NCBI RefSeq assembly: GCF_018139145.2
Contig: NC_059478.1
Location: 22,227,001 to 22,291,000, forward strand
Direction of reading: 5' to 3'
Length of the DNA: 64,000 nt
Source: Gymnogyps californianus
Lineage: Eukaryota; Chordata; Aves; Accipitriformes; Cathartidae
Below, piece after piece: positions 11,635 to 23,749 of this stretch. Position 1 is the stretch's first letter. Every line of letters starts with the position of its first letter. Made by a program: the position numbers and the translations under genes. The notes beneath the pieces were generated by a model that was given only the letters and a program-made list of their open reading frames with translations, was not told the DNA's origin and ran no database searches.

Positions 11635-14600
11635 GAGGGTCATAATTTTTCTTATTCTGATCTAACTTTATTGATCCTCTCCTGAGAGGAACAGCACCCC
11701 TCGCAGCTTTATGGGACCATTCAAACAATCTAAGAATGATTTATATTACCCTTAAGGAAAAAGACATCAAGACTTGTTACTCGCATGCTGAGATTTTCTC
11801 TGAAATCTCAAGCTGTCAAAATACTAAACACAAGTCAGGATATTCCTGAGTAATGGAAAGCACTGCAAAACTTTATAGCATTATTAGGCTATTTCATGTT
11901 ATAATTGGGTGATGCTTCCACTTAACACGCAATTTATTTTATTCAATATTGATAAGATTTAATGGATGATGTATTTGATTCAAGGCTTTGATACAAATGT
12001 AGAGTCTTAATTAACAAGTGATATATTTGATGCAGTGAATAATGCATCTGATTTAATAGAGGATGCACTGTATCTGCAGCTGAAGGTGACTGGTCTTTTT
12101 AGTGAGAGATTAATTCATTTCAGAAGATGATGTATCACTTTCAATATGAACTAAATTAAATTTATAATACATTTTTTTTGCAGCATGCAAAGTAGCACAA
12201 GGAACAAGTTTGCCCTCAAGTGGACTTCAAAGGCAGATCATACCTCCAAGGCACCAGGCAGGTTGAATAAGTGGTTAATTCATTCATGCTGTGATAGGGG
12301 TGGAACCAAGTTCTAATAAGCCACTGCCTTCACAATCAACCTTTGCTTTATTTCTAAGTAAAATTATATTAACTTTATTTAATTAGAGATCCCCAAAAGT
12401 GTAATAATCTTTGTATTAACAAGAATTGACAATAATACTTGAAAGATTCAAGGTGCAAAAGCTATTTGAACTTGAGACATCGATGAGGGCAAAGAGTAAG
12501 GGCATCTTTAAGCATATATTTTTCTTAGGTCACAAAAAAAAAATTGCCAAATTTGACAGTATGTGCTTTTATTTCATAAATTCATCTCGTCAATACCATG
12601 GCTTTTACATCTTGTAAAATTGGGAAACTGTTACTTATTTTCTAAATCATCAGAAAGAGTCAGTGGGAGAGCTTCAGTTTAGATCACTGGAGTTTGCAAC
12701 TCCTGTATATAGACAACTAGTCAGGTTTATCACATTGAAAACACACGAAGGTTATGTGGAGTCAATAGTCCATTTCCACTTTCTGTAATGTGAAACCTCT
12801 GTGTTCACTTATTATTCTATCAAGCCTTTATTTTTCTGTTCATAGCTCCATAAATTCAATACTCTATGCTTTTAATCTAATTTGTTGACAAGTGAAAATG
12901 ACCCAGGTTCAAGACAATGCCAGCTCGTTTTTTAAATTACATATTTAGAACTAAAAAATTATTAGGACATGCATATATAACCCAATGAGTATATAATGGC
13001 TGTCATACTAGTACATAACATCCCTAGTAATTTAATTATAAACATCTGACTGTTTGGTATTTAAACAGGAAAATGACTGTTTAAGCACTATGCAGTTAAA
13101 GAATAATAAACCTACTGGCATATTCTTCATTCAAAATATTACACTCAAAAATAAGATCAAAAGAGATTCACCAGCAACGAAAAACTATTCTGAAGTAAAC
13201 AGATTTTATATTTCTAAACATATGATGGATCTTATCACTGTCTTGTAGCTATACATTCAGTTTAGTGTGTATGAAAATTACAAGCTAGAAGTAAACCAAG
13301 AAAAAATATTTTTATTTTTAATCCTTGTTTCAATTTTTCACCTAAAACTTTCCCATTGATTCACAGCACCAAGAATAGCATTGATAAAAATTATGATAAC
13401 TTTAAAAATATAACTTAATTTAAAAACAAAAAGTTGGATCATATTGAATTAGGTTTTCTACAACATAAAATAAGTACATCTTAATGATGCTTAGAAAACG
13501 AAGGATAGTGTATGAAGTAGGAAAAGATTTACAGGTCACAGTTTTTGACAGAACATGACACCTATTTCTGCAACCCAAAGACTTCCTGTGTGAGATAAAT
13601 AATTGAAAAACAATAATAAAATTGTATCTGTCTGGCCCATATTAACTCTTAACAGGTGATTTCAGATCATAAGAAATTGTGAGCTATCCATAACTTAGCT
13701 GTCTATAACTATAGATTCAAGCTATTATGCTCCCCTTTTCAGTGATCAGGAATATTAACAGCAAAGTTCTGAAGATAAGAATACTATGCAATGGCAAATA
13801 TATATTATCTATATCATACATGGTAAATGATTCAAGGTGCTAAAAAGTTGAAGTTAAGCATGTCTTCTTCCATTTCCCAGCTCATGGTGGCAAAACACTG
13901 CTGCAGGATTCAAAATGAGGAAAGATGGCACAGTATTATCCACTTTCTGCTGTATGAGATACAGAATAGGAAAAAAGTAAATAGAGGTAAGAATGTTTCC
14001 ATGGAGTGTAAATTGCTTTTCCAGTCTTGCACAAAGTGCTATTTGTCCTCTTGATGTGGCTATGGAAGCAAGAATACACTACTCTTCATAGGATTGCAGA
14101 GGGTGTAGCCTAGTTTTGTTTATCTGCGTGTGCCACTTACATAACTGCTTGTCCTGTGGTTCTGAATTACAATGTTTTAACCCGGTGATGGATTAGAAAA
14201 GTATGTTGAAATCTACAGCAAGTCTCTCATACCTTCTTGTTGCTAGTTGTCGTCCAACTAGTAGAGAGCTGCTAGAGTTCATAATTTCAGGCCAGTGTTT
14301 AAGGTGGTAATCCATCAGAAGTTAAGATGAATACATGATAGTAGTTTTCCAGATACTGGCTATGGACAAAGGATGAGGAAAGATAAGTTTTTAATGGTTA
14401 CGGAGAATGGCCACATACCACAGGATGTGTTCAAGGGTTCCTGGATATGTGATCCCCTGCCTTGGTTCAGGAGTACATCCTTCTCTTATCATGGAAGAAA
14501 GTAAGTATTTTTGAATGCAAAAGTGACATCTCCTGAGAACTGTAATATCCCATACTTCTCAATAAGCTTGATAGGATGGCGTACTTTTGAAACAAGAGTA

Positions 14601-15944
14601 GTCATGATAATGGCAGAGAGTCTCTTCTTTAATTGTCATTGTTTATGATAGTGATAGGATTTGAATTTGCCGGAAACTGTATAAGCAAAGGTAGGTTACA
14701 GGCAACAAACCAAAACAAATAAATTTGAGTCCTATTTGGTGGTGATGGATGTTTGAATGACAAGGCTGCCTGTCTGAGGCAACTAGAGAGCAGGAGGCAG
14801 AGGAACCAGGAAGAAGATAAACAAAAAATAGAAAATGCATCTCTGTCACAAAATTTCTGAAGTTACATATAGCTTTAACATAACAGTATATGCCCTGAGG
14901 TGTTACATTTGAGGACGGTTGAGGGAATCAGACCTGCTGAGATAAAAGGTGGAGGATTGTCATGGGTGCAATCCTGGCATATCCTGTATCCACACCGTCT
15001 GTTAGGAGCTGATAAAAAAGGTCAAAAATCCCTAGGTTTTCTCTCCAAAACTGGCAACTAGTTGACTCACTCCAAAAGGAAACACAATAATGAATTAGTG
15101 TGTGTGTAATATGGATTATTATTAGTAGAAGTACTAGCTACATTAACAGTAGTGCATTGGGGCCTAGGGGCAATACATGGACGAGGCCAAAATGGCAGTA
15201 CAGAAATACCCGTAAAACTGATAGATTCAGCAAAACAGATATGGGATGTAGTAAGAGATGCAGCCAACAAGCAGACTGAACAGTGTGATAGGAACTAATT
15301 TTGCCCTTGCTGACTTCTAGCAGAAACAAAAGTGAAAGAGATGAGATAAAAAAAAGAAAATACGGACTAATGAGAAGAAAAGTCATCATGAAGGGGAACC
15401 GAGGGGAGAGAAAAAAGCCAGTCTGGTAATGCTTTTGATACAGGCAGATGAACAGAGTTCACTACTTCTATTTTTTTTCCTATATTATTTTACCCTCTTC
15501 TCATTTCTCCAGACAGAGGGGCCAGAACACTGCATTGTGTGATATCCATCAGTATTGCTTTTTTTTACCCTCATGTTCTTGAAAAAGGAAGAGAAGTATA
15601 CATAAAAACTTTAAAACATAATTCATTTATTTTTCTTTTTTTTACAAAACGATTTTATTTTTTTTAGTTAAATGAAACTTCGCTTGAAGAATGTTTTTGG
15701 AGTATGAGATTGCTAGATTTGAGGGAAGGAAGGAATAGTTTATCCTTTAAAAAAAAATTCATGAAAAATTAAAAATGAAAGTAACTTTGACTTTTTTAAG
15801 ATTTATTTTTACAATCTAAAATTGTGCCAAGAAATGCAAACTAACTTTGTGTGTAGTGACCAGAAGAATCATATTCACCTTTTTCAGACAATGAAGTGTT
15901 TAACAGAATAATTTAACCCAATCTCATAGTCAGCTTCTAGGGAA

Positions 15945-16040
15945 AAAAAACTGAAAAAAACCCAACAAACAAAACAAAAAAACCCCAAACCCCGAAAAAC
16001 AAACAATCAAACAAAAAATGGAGAAAAAACAAAAAATCCC
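15945..16040 (+). repeat. A/C-rich low-complexity tract
   Basis: About 95 bp consists almost only of A and C, with aaaa runs broken by ccc, caac and aacc. It could be a decayed and expanded poly-A tail of an old retroposed sequence. I could not identify an element body beside it. Confidence 0.7.
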
Positions 16041-17503
16041 ACAACACTAAAACTGTATGACACTTTTTTCTCAGTGAGAATGAGATTTGAAGAAATACGC
16101 ATATCCATAAAGAGTGAAGATGTTGATTGTAATTCCAAAATCACAGGAACAAGAAAAGGACTTAGGAAGTTTGGACAGAAAAGAAGAGCACCGGTTGTGG
16201 AGATAGGAAAGAAAGAAGCTCCATATTTACCACAAAAGATAGGGGGTGTGGCAAGGAAAGTTGGCAGTAAAAGACTACAAGTGCTTTTATTGTTTTTCCA
16301 ACCTTTATACTTCTTGTGCTAAGAACTAAGCAGTGTTGGAATTTTTGAAGGGTAACTCTGATTTCTGTGTCAGGTGTTTTTTGAAGAGGAAAATAAAGTG
16401 GCCTCAGGCCAGAGCTTTGAAAAAGGTATGTTTAAGTTACTGAGGTATCTCATGGAGTCATTTGTGATGTTGAAGACATAGGGCAGCTGCAGAATGAGGT
16501 TCTACCTTCCTGAAGGTGTAAAAAAACCAAAAAGACTATATATCAAACTGTACCAGAGAGGTTGCAGCCAAAGGTCTTGGATGCAGCCTACTGACCTCCA
16601 GCAAAACTCATCAAGTACAGGATATGGCATGCTGGAACTGCAGAATAGCAGCAGCCTCATGAACATCCAGCAGTGGAAGTTCCACATGGTTATGATGAGT
16701 TCCTCAGTTTTGTGTGCTTTGTTTGGTTTTGTTTTTTTCCTTAAACTGGTAATTCAAACTATAAACATTAAAACCAAACCAAAACAAACAACACCCCTGC
16801 CTCGTATTCCTCTAGATCTCCTTTTATTAAGGAGATTCCTAAAAAATAGTCAAGGTTTATATTATGTTCATAGTCACCAAGCATGTATTTCTTCCCAGAA
16901 TTAATTTTTCAATTAATATATTACTATCTGATGAGTACTATAAGGAGTTAAAGAAAATTCATTAAATGAATGGCATAGACAAAAGGATTAAAACATACAG
17001 AGACATAAAGGCATAAAAACTCACTGCAGAATGAATTAAATAGTTTTTCTGAGTCCCTGTATATGCTCTATCCAGTAGAATCCTGCTGTTTTGAAATGGC
17101 AGATGGATATTTGCCTGAGCTTTCCAACAACTGTTTTTCCATTTTTAAAATTATTTTTGCAGTGAAGGGATATAATGATATGTAACATTTTGAATCTAGT
17201 TGGATGAGAAGGAAGTTATTCTGTGAAACCTACAAGTAGGTTGTTTGAGCAAAACCCAAGCTGAAATTTCCAATCAAGGAAAATACATAAAGACACATGT
17301 CTCTGGCAAAAATTAAAGTCCTTTTATGGAACTAGTTTCTTTTGGTAATTAATGTGAAAAATTATTCTAAATAAGTTCTTTAGGATTGTATGTAATATTT
17401 TAATATCCATTCTAAATTAATCAGATCTTATATTCATTGCAAAGCAATTCATAATCATCTTAACAGTTTAATAAAAAATTAACAGTATTTTCTGATTTTT
17501 CAG

Positions 17504-17582
17504 TTAAGAGTACAAACAGCAAAAAACACCTCACCATGGGGAAATGCCAATATAATGCCATGTTCTCCTCACTGAAAATCAG
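17504..17582 (+). other. Candidate exon, 79 nt, unknown gene
   Basis: A strong splice-acceptor-like tract, tctgatttttcag, ends at 17503. A strong donor, atcag/gtaagaaa, begins at 17583. The 79 nt between are open in one frame, from aag at 17506 to the donor, and carry an in-frame ATG at 17536 in a near-ideal start context (caccatggg). From that ATG the frame reads MGKCQYNAMFSSLKI before the donor. I do not recognise the peptide. It could be a 5' coding exon, a noncoding-RNA exon or a chance match, since good-looking splice pairs occur by chance in tens of kilobases of AT-rich DNA. Confidence 0.22.
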
Positions 17583-17721
17583 GTAAGAAAATTGCCTATG
17601 CTTTGAAAACACAGGCAATTAGGAAAAGTAGATAAAAAAGAGGTTTGTGGGTAGCGGTACAATCTTCATGACTTTTTGTGTCTTCAAAGGAGTCATCAGC
17701 AGAGGCTCTCAGGCATATGGG

Positions 17722-17745
17722 AATCCTGTTTTATAAAACAGGATT
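17722..17745. repeat. Perfect 24-bp palindrome, no spacer
   Basis: The half-site aatcctgtttta is followed directly by its reverse complement taaaacaggatt. Perfect spacer-free palindromes of this length are uncommon by chance in a window of this size. The function is unknown; cruciform extrusion, fold-back repair or a dimeric protein site are all possible. Confidence 0.9.
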
Positions 17746-19434
17746 AAAGTTATGTTAGGTGAAGTGTTTTTAGAACAGTGTTACTAAGGGGCATAAGTCT
17801 AAGCTACCAGAAAACAGGAAAAATAATTGTTAAACCTATTAAGTAGTAATACTGGTGGAGGAGAATTAGAGTGGAAAAAATGGTCAGAATGACCTGATAT
17901 TAAACAGGAAAGAAGGATAAGGTTTACTTTAATTAATGTCATGCTTTCTTTAAGATAAAGGTTATGCAATTCAGTAGGAACTACTAATCCATAACTGTTG
18001 AATAGAAATGTTAGGAAAACTGTTGCAGTATTATTTTTATGGAGTTCAGTTGTTACATTTTGTTCTGACCTCAGGTGTCCCCACCTGCCTCCAAAGTGAT
18101 ATTACAAAAGCTGACACATTCCTCTCAACTTAGTCATTCTTCTCCATTTAAAGAGGTAAAATACTACATCTACTTCCCCAGCCAAATGGGGAAGTTCATT
18201 GCTATAGTTCATTGTGATTTCTTGGCAACCCACCAAAGCTGAACCCCTCTCTGTAATCTTCTTTTGTATTTGTTGAATAAACTCATTATTGCAACTAATA
18301 TTGAATATCAGAAATTATAGCAGGGTGGGACAACCTAGCGGTAACAAACATAGAAATGAAGAGCAAAATGCTGTGTGAAGAGTACTGTGAAGAGTAAAGG
18401 TCCCTGATTGATAGAAATTATTTGTTCTTGAAAGTACTAAGATTATTGAGAACCGAATCATATTCTCTCACAGCAGAGCTAAATACTGCAAATCATTAAT
18501 ACTAATAATGTAATGAAAAGAAAGATAATTTTATCTTAAAATAAAACAACAATAGCCCTCTTCAAAAATGTATTGTTATTCAATCTCTTCTGTGGATTAG
18601 ACCATATGAGATAAAAATAGGCATGAAGACAGCCTTATTAATTGGAATTAATGACTTCAAGAAGCAACGATTCATCAAGTAAACTTGGTTGTGCACATCA
18701 ACATAGAAGGATACTAAAGAATTAGGAGATTTTAAAAAACCTCATGAGATTATGACATTTTATTTATTTCAGTGTAGAATAAAAACTAAAACTTTCTTTC
18801 CAAGAGGCAACTCTTGTTTGTCTCAATTGCGATTCATGCTGCCAGATTTAATCACTGTTCCACGCTATATGGACCTGAGATTATTCATCTGGATGTAATT
18901 GATCTAAATTGTAGTTCAATTCAGATTATCACTAGTTCACAGATTTCTATAGTCAAGTGTCACTAGACTTTCTCTTTGTTTCTGTGGAAAATTTTGTTTT
19001 AATCATGTTGTCCTATTCCTCTACCACTGAGAATTTGCTAGTTATTTTATTCAAAAAATAAATAACAGTCTACATGAATTTAAACAAAAGGGCTGTATCA
19101 AGAAATACTTATTTAGCTAATTACTCCCTCAAAGCCAATCACTTTACTCCACTTATGTATTTATTTATTCTTACATATGCATATGCTCGTTATCATATCA
19201 CAGTGAAGTCTCGAACCACTAAACTGAGATGAAGAGTCCAGGAAACTGACTATTTACAACCATCTTAGGTAATCTCAGTGTTTCTGCAAAAATCTGCTAA
19301 GATTTCTCCTCATAAAAACAGGGGGATTAATGTTATGTACTATTATGTATGCAGTAATTCACTGACACATTCTTATGATCTGAATCAGACGACTTACTAC
19401 ATTGCAGCCCTTATAGAAACAAAAAAAAAAGGTT

Positions 19435-19456
19435 GGGGTAGGGGGAAGGGGGAGGG
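19435..19456 (+). other. G-quadruplex motif
   Basis: There are four G-runs of 4, 5, 5 and 3 bases, separated by ta, aa and a, at 19435-19438, 19441-19445, 19448-19452 and 19454-19456. This satisfies the usual rule of four runs of at least three G with short loops, and one-to-two-base loops predict a stable fold. It follows a run of ten or more A (19420-19430), giving a sharp A-to-G transition. No promoter or gene is visible next to it. Confidence 0.75.
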
Positions 19457-20664
19457 ATGGAGAAAGAATCCATTAAATAGGATCAATGGCAGTGTCTCCA
19501 GGGTCTGAAAGTATAGAGACAATTTTTTATTTCTCTCTGGCAAAGTTTGTTAAAATTTGTCTTATAACAAAAACTGTCTCTCCTCAGAAATTCCTCTGTT
19601 TTCAGTATCAATTCTTTCATCTCCCAAGGATTGCAGGTCTGACATACTTGAAATTTTAATAAAGAGTGAAAATGGAGTAATAATTTCTTGTTTGAATTTT
19701 TTTTTCATAGAAGTCATCTGGGATATTATAGTCTAGTCAGAATAAATCTTAAAGATGTGTCTTTTTTCCATACTTTCTGACAAATTCCGGAGCACTCTAT
19801 TCTGGATTTTTTTTAATATTCTGTAATTTCTTGATGCTAGATAACTGCATGGTGTGAAATACTCAATTCTAAGAAATGTTATTAGGGACAATGAAAATAT
19901 TGCACTTCAGTCTTGAGGAAAAAAGACAAAACTGCCCTCCTTCTGACATTGTAAGAATCTTTTCCTCTCTTCCACATATAACTGCAATATTTCATTTTGT
20001 TTACAGTTTATGGTGTGAGAAGTGGTAAAAGAAGTGAGGTTTTATCACTGTTTAATTATGCTAAAGTAGCCCAAAGATGCTTTCAGGTATTAGCATGTGC
20101 TCAACATTACGATATATTTAATTTCACAAGCATTCATTTAATTATAAAATACCTAGAAATCTTAATCTTACTTAAAATTCTAATGTTTATTATCCTGCTA
20201 CCTACAGTTATTTTTAATAAAAATAGGAAATTAAATTTTAGACTTAAAATTGTAACAATGTTTTTCTTAGGAAAGAAATGAGAGCTTTTATAAGGAAGGA
20301 CATTTCATTGTTAATGATTTCATAGCTAGAAAGGATAAAGCTGTGTTCTTCTTCTATTAGCTTTTCTTATTCAATTTCCCCAAACCTTGTGTCTACACTA
20401 GTGACCTGAACTATGAGAGGTTATTTACAATAGAATTATCAATACTCTTGAAATTTAAAAAAATCAGAACTCAGTGAATGGCAAAGTCTTATGATCTCAT
20501 GATATATTTTATATGGTATTTTTTACTGGATGCTATAGAATTTCCAGACACAAAGCTTTAAGCTGAAGTTAAGACTTTGATTTATATCAAGCATGAGCAG
20601 AAAAATTATGAAGAACACTACAGTTTAAAGACAGAAAAATGGCCTTTCAGTAGGAAGTGGACTA

Positions 20665-20740
20665 CTGGACTTCTATTCCCAGCTGTCTCCCTGATTTCCT
20701 GCACATCCTTAAAAAAGTCACTGATCGTCACTTTTTCTAA
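20665..20740 (+). repeat. Possible degenerate MIR-like (CORE-SINE) relic
   Basis: The phrases 'ttctattcccagctgt', 'tgatttcctg' and 'aagtcact' occur in the order and spacing of the MIR body (ttcnatcccagctct ... tgacttgctg ... caagtcact), and a T/C-rich stretch follows. MIR copies are old and rare but present in birds. The match is weak and was made by eye. Confidence 0.3.
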
Positions 20741-20939
20741 GGAGAATAATCAACATAACTCAATAGAAAGGCATCAGGCCAAGATTCTTGCATTATTGTC
20801 ATGATCTGTAGTCGTGAGTATTACAAGAGAAATTTGGGGGCTTCTGATTTTTCCTCCATTATTTTAGGGGAATAATTGTGACAAAAAACTTATATGATCA
20901 ATTTCCATTTTAAAGGTAATTTCACAGTTAAAAGAATCA

Positions 20940-21025
20940 GAGACCTATGCCTTGGGTTTTGATTCTGTTTTCAAAGTGCTGGGCATCCACTTCTCATGTG
21001 AAATTATTTGTGGATATTTGAAAAT
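20940..21025. repeat. Possible relic of an ancient hairpin-like amniote repeat
   Basis: The sequence reads 'ttttcaaagtgctgggcatcca' at its left and 'ttgaaaatctgccaggcc' at its right. This resembles an old amniote repeat that I recall as common in turtles and crocodiles, which runs from 'ttttcaaaggtgctgagcat' to 'tctgaaaatcaggcc'. The two ends are loosely complementary, as in that repeat. Confidence 0.3.
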
Positions 21026-23448
21026 CTGCCAGGCCAGGCTCTGATGTCTCCCAGCCTGTCCGATATCTTGTTTTTGCATCTGCAAGACAGTAGTTTAACC
21101 AGATCTTTGAGTTGCTGGTTAACTGGGATAGCACAGTTATGTAATCCAGTGACTTCCCAACCGTGAGGAATGAGGATCTCTTGTTTAGAAGTGCCACTGC
21201 CAAAGGCATAATCACCTAACAGACTGACGTTGGACAAAGGCAGCAAACCATTATTAATATTCGTGATTACAAATGAAAGATCCGGATAACTACAGAGGCA
21301 AATAGGCACCCACAAAAAGCCTAAATTTTCTGATCACAGAATCAGCAATGATACCTCATCAGCTGTAGGTTGTTCTTTACACACAGTTGAGGATTCTTCT
21401 CCAGAGACAAAGTGAGTTTCATGTTACAATAAGATGAGAGATCTTCTCTCATTTGCTCTTGGTTATGAATAAATCATATTTCACTCTCCTCTTTGAGAAG
21501 ATTCAATTGACTGACCAGGTCAGAGGCTAGAAGGTAGCACAGATGCTTCATGATTCAACATATTTTGTTAACACATCTAAAAGAATTTATTTCCCAGTGA
21601 TCCACATAAAGTTCTTAAGATGCTTTTTGTGTTCCCAGTATGGAGAACAAAAGTCCCTCATTTATTTTAATTAATCTATATTCTACAGAGAAAAAGAAAG
21701 AGAGCATTATATCCATTCAAGATCACATCATTTCATGAAGACGGCAGAAGAACGAACATGTTTTATGGCCCAGTTTATCATCTCTGACTTTGACTATTAC
21801 CTTCGTTGAATTTTAGGTTCACAGTGTAAGTCTGTACTAGTGTAATAAATTATTCATTTCAGGCATGTGTAGATGAGCATGAAAGCTTCATATCCATTAC
21901 TGAAAAACACCCAATGAGAGATGAGCAAAGTATCATTTCGTCAAGTTCCAGAGCTCAGTACTTGTTCCTAGGTAGAATTTCCTGAAATAAGCACTCGTTT
22001 GAAAATGAATCCTTATTATGCATGATAGCAAGAAATAGCAATTGACAGCAAAATATAGAGGTCGTCACTCTTCCCTTATGCTATCACTATTGTTTGGCAG
22101 GTGTGTACAACTGCTGGGCCAGACAACGTTTTGAAAGGGTTTGTAATTCCAGTGCACTATCACTTCTCAGTATGACAGGTTTGTATCAATTATAAATGAA
22201 ATGAAATAAAAATATCTTTAACTCACCCCAGGTTAAGAGTAGCCTTGATGGCTTCAGTGACTCTGGGTAAATCACTGAAAATATTTTCATGCTATATTCA
22301 TATTGAAACATTTGAATAATAATAATTTTTCCCTATCATAAGCTCCAATATGCTATATATTCAAATATGCTTTCCAAACAAAGTCCGCTAGCTTTGTTTT
22401 GGGCTAAGATTAATATTTTCTCCTCATTGCTTTCCAGCAGTAGCTCTATCTTGCCTTTGTGTTCCCTCATACATAAAAAGATCCCAAAGTATTCCACAGA
22501 CGTCTTATCCTTTAAGACCTAGAAGCTCCTGCTGAACAGAGGAAAGGATTCCTACTTGACTGGCAGCATTGGGTATTATTTCCCACTCTCTGAATTTTAA
22601 TTTGACTATGTCCAGCTGGAACGACAAGTTTCAGTGTTACAAAGTCTGATAATTGACAAGTGCGGTTAATGTTTGCTTGATCTGATGAATAAAAAGGAGA
22701 AGGGTTTTATTTTAAAGAAAAAAAGTTATTTTAGTGTAATCATAATCAAAAGTCAATTATATGCTTCCATTGATGGCAACCAAGAGAACGCAGTAACAAA
22801 ACCCAGACTTTACATAAATTTCATCACATCTGGGTGAATGTGTAAATTTTGAATGAAAAAAACCACCCTAGATTTAACTTCAGATAATCTCTGCTCATCC
22901 TTGGAAATACCACTGACTAAAGGATTTATAAGGTTCTAACGTTTACAACATTTATACAATTTATAAAATAAATAGCTGATAAAATATTAATTGCTGTTAT
23001 AAAACTTACCTGTCTGTCCTGAAAAAAATGTTATTAGCATCTCCAGTTGTTCTTTACCGCTGCTAATGATACTTCAAATTGATAGTGAACTGTGTCGCTG
23101 TTTAAAAGGAAAAAGGTCTGTGGATTTGCAAAACACATGTATATATTTAGATGCAGCATATTTAGGATTGTTTTTTTTTTTCCCCACTTGAATTTACCCA
23201 TTTATGAAAATTTACTTCAATGTATCACACCAAAGTGGGTGGGGGTGGGGTGTTAGCCAGATACACGGAGTAGAAACTCTGAACAAAGTCCTGTGAAATT
23301 ACAAACTATGCCAGACAGCTAGAAGTCAAGTGCAACCTCAGTTCCTTCACCTGCCAAATTTTCCAAAAATTGTGATGGAGCCAGAGGGAGCCTGGTTTTT
23401 TGTTCATTTTTTAAAATAGAAGCTGTTCAATTACTCCTGTGTGCCACT

Positions 23449-23467
23449 ATGTAGCCTAAGGCTACAT
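23449..23467. repeat. 9-bp inverted repeat, 1-nt spacer
   Basis: The arm atgtagcct, a single a, and the exact complement aggctacat form a 19-bp near-palindrome. A related taggctact recurs about 30 bp further right, so part of the arm has a third nearby copy. Confidence 0.85.
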
Positions 23468-23749
23468 GAAGTGGACTTAAAACATCTAACTTACTTAGGC
23501 TACTTCAGAAAACCAAATCTCCAATATTCTGTATATAATTTCCAGAACCAGTATTAAATCCCATTGAATCCAATAGAAGAACACTAGCATATTATTTGGA
23601 TAAAAATTCCCTTCTTAGTCACTGCTACCTTTCAAAATCAGGTACTGCTCCATTTTTTTCTTGAACATGGCCTGAAATACAAAAATTTCATGATTATTTC
23701 ATTTTGTTTGACATTTTTTCTGACCAGCAAAGTAAGCAGCTACAGCCTG

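Larger units (their letters stand above)
11635..23699. other. AT-rich noncoding DNA between the two LTRs, no gene recognised
   Basis: I searched this stretch for a provirus between the two LTRs and found none: there are no gag, protease, reverse transcriptase, integrase or env motifs on either strand. The longest reading frame is 136 codons at 16494-16904, with no recognisable domain, and is most likely chance. The stretch holds A/C-rich low-complexity DNA (15945-16040), T-rich DNA (15635-15670), a G-quadruplex motif, palindromes and one exon-like block, listed separately. The stretch at about 11940-12180 is unusually free of low-complexity sequence and could be conserved noncoding DNA, but one sequence alone cannot show this. 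Confidence 0.6.

Noticed and set aside
14473..14502. A 30-nt micro-exon between ttggttcag and gtaagtattt
   Set aside because: The acceptor tract is weak, the block is very short, and nothing else supports a transcript here.
16494..16904. 136-codon plus-strand frame
   Set aside because: It is low in charge pattern, T-rich in its second half, has no domain, and is within what chance gives over 64 kb.
18360..18400. 13-bp tandem repeat tgtgaagagtac
   Set aside because: Two short units only; ordinary slippage, no further interest.
23235..23251. Second G-quadruplex
   Set aside because: Only three G-runs of at least three bases are present (ggg, ggggg, gggg), so the four-run rule fails.
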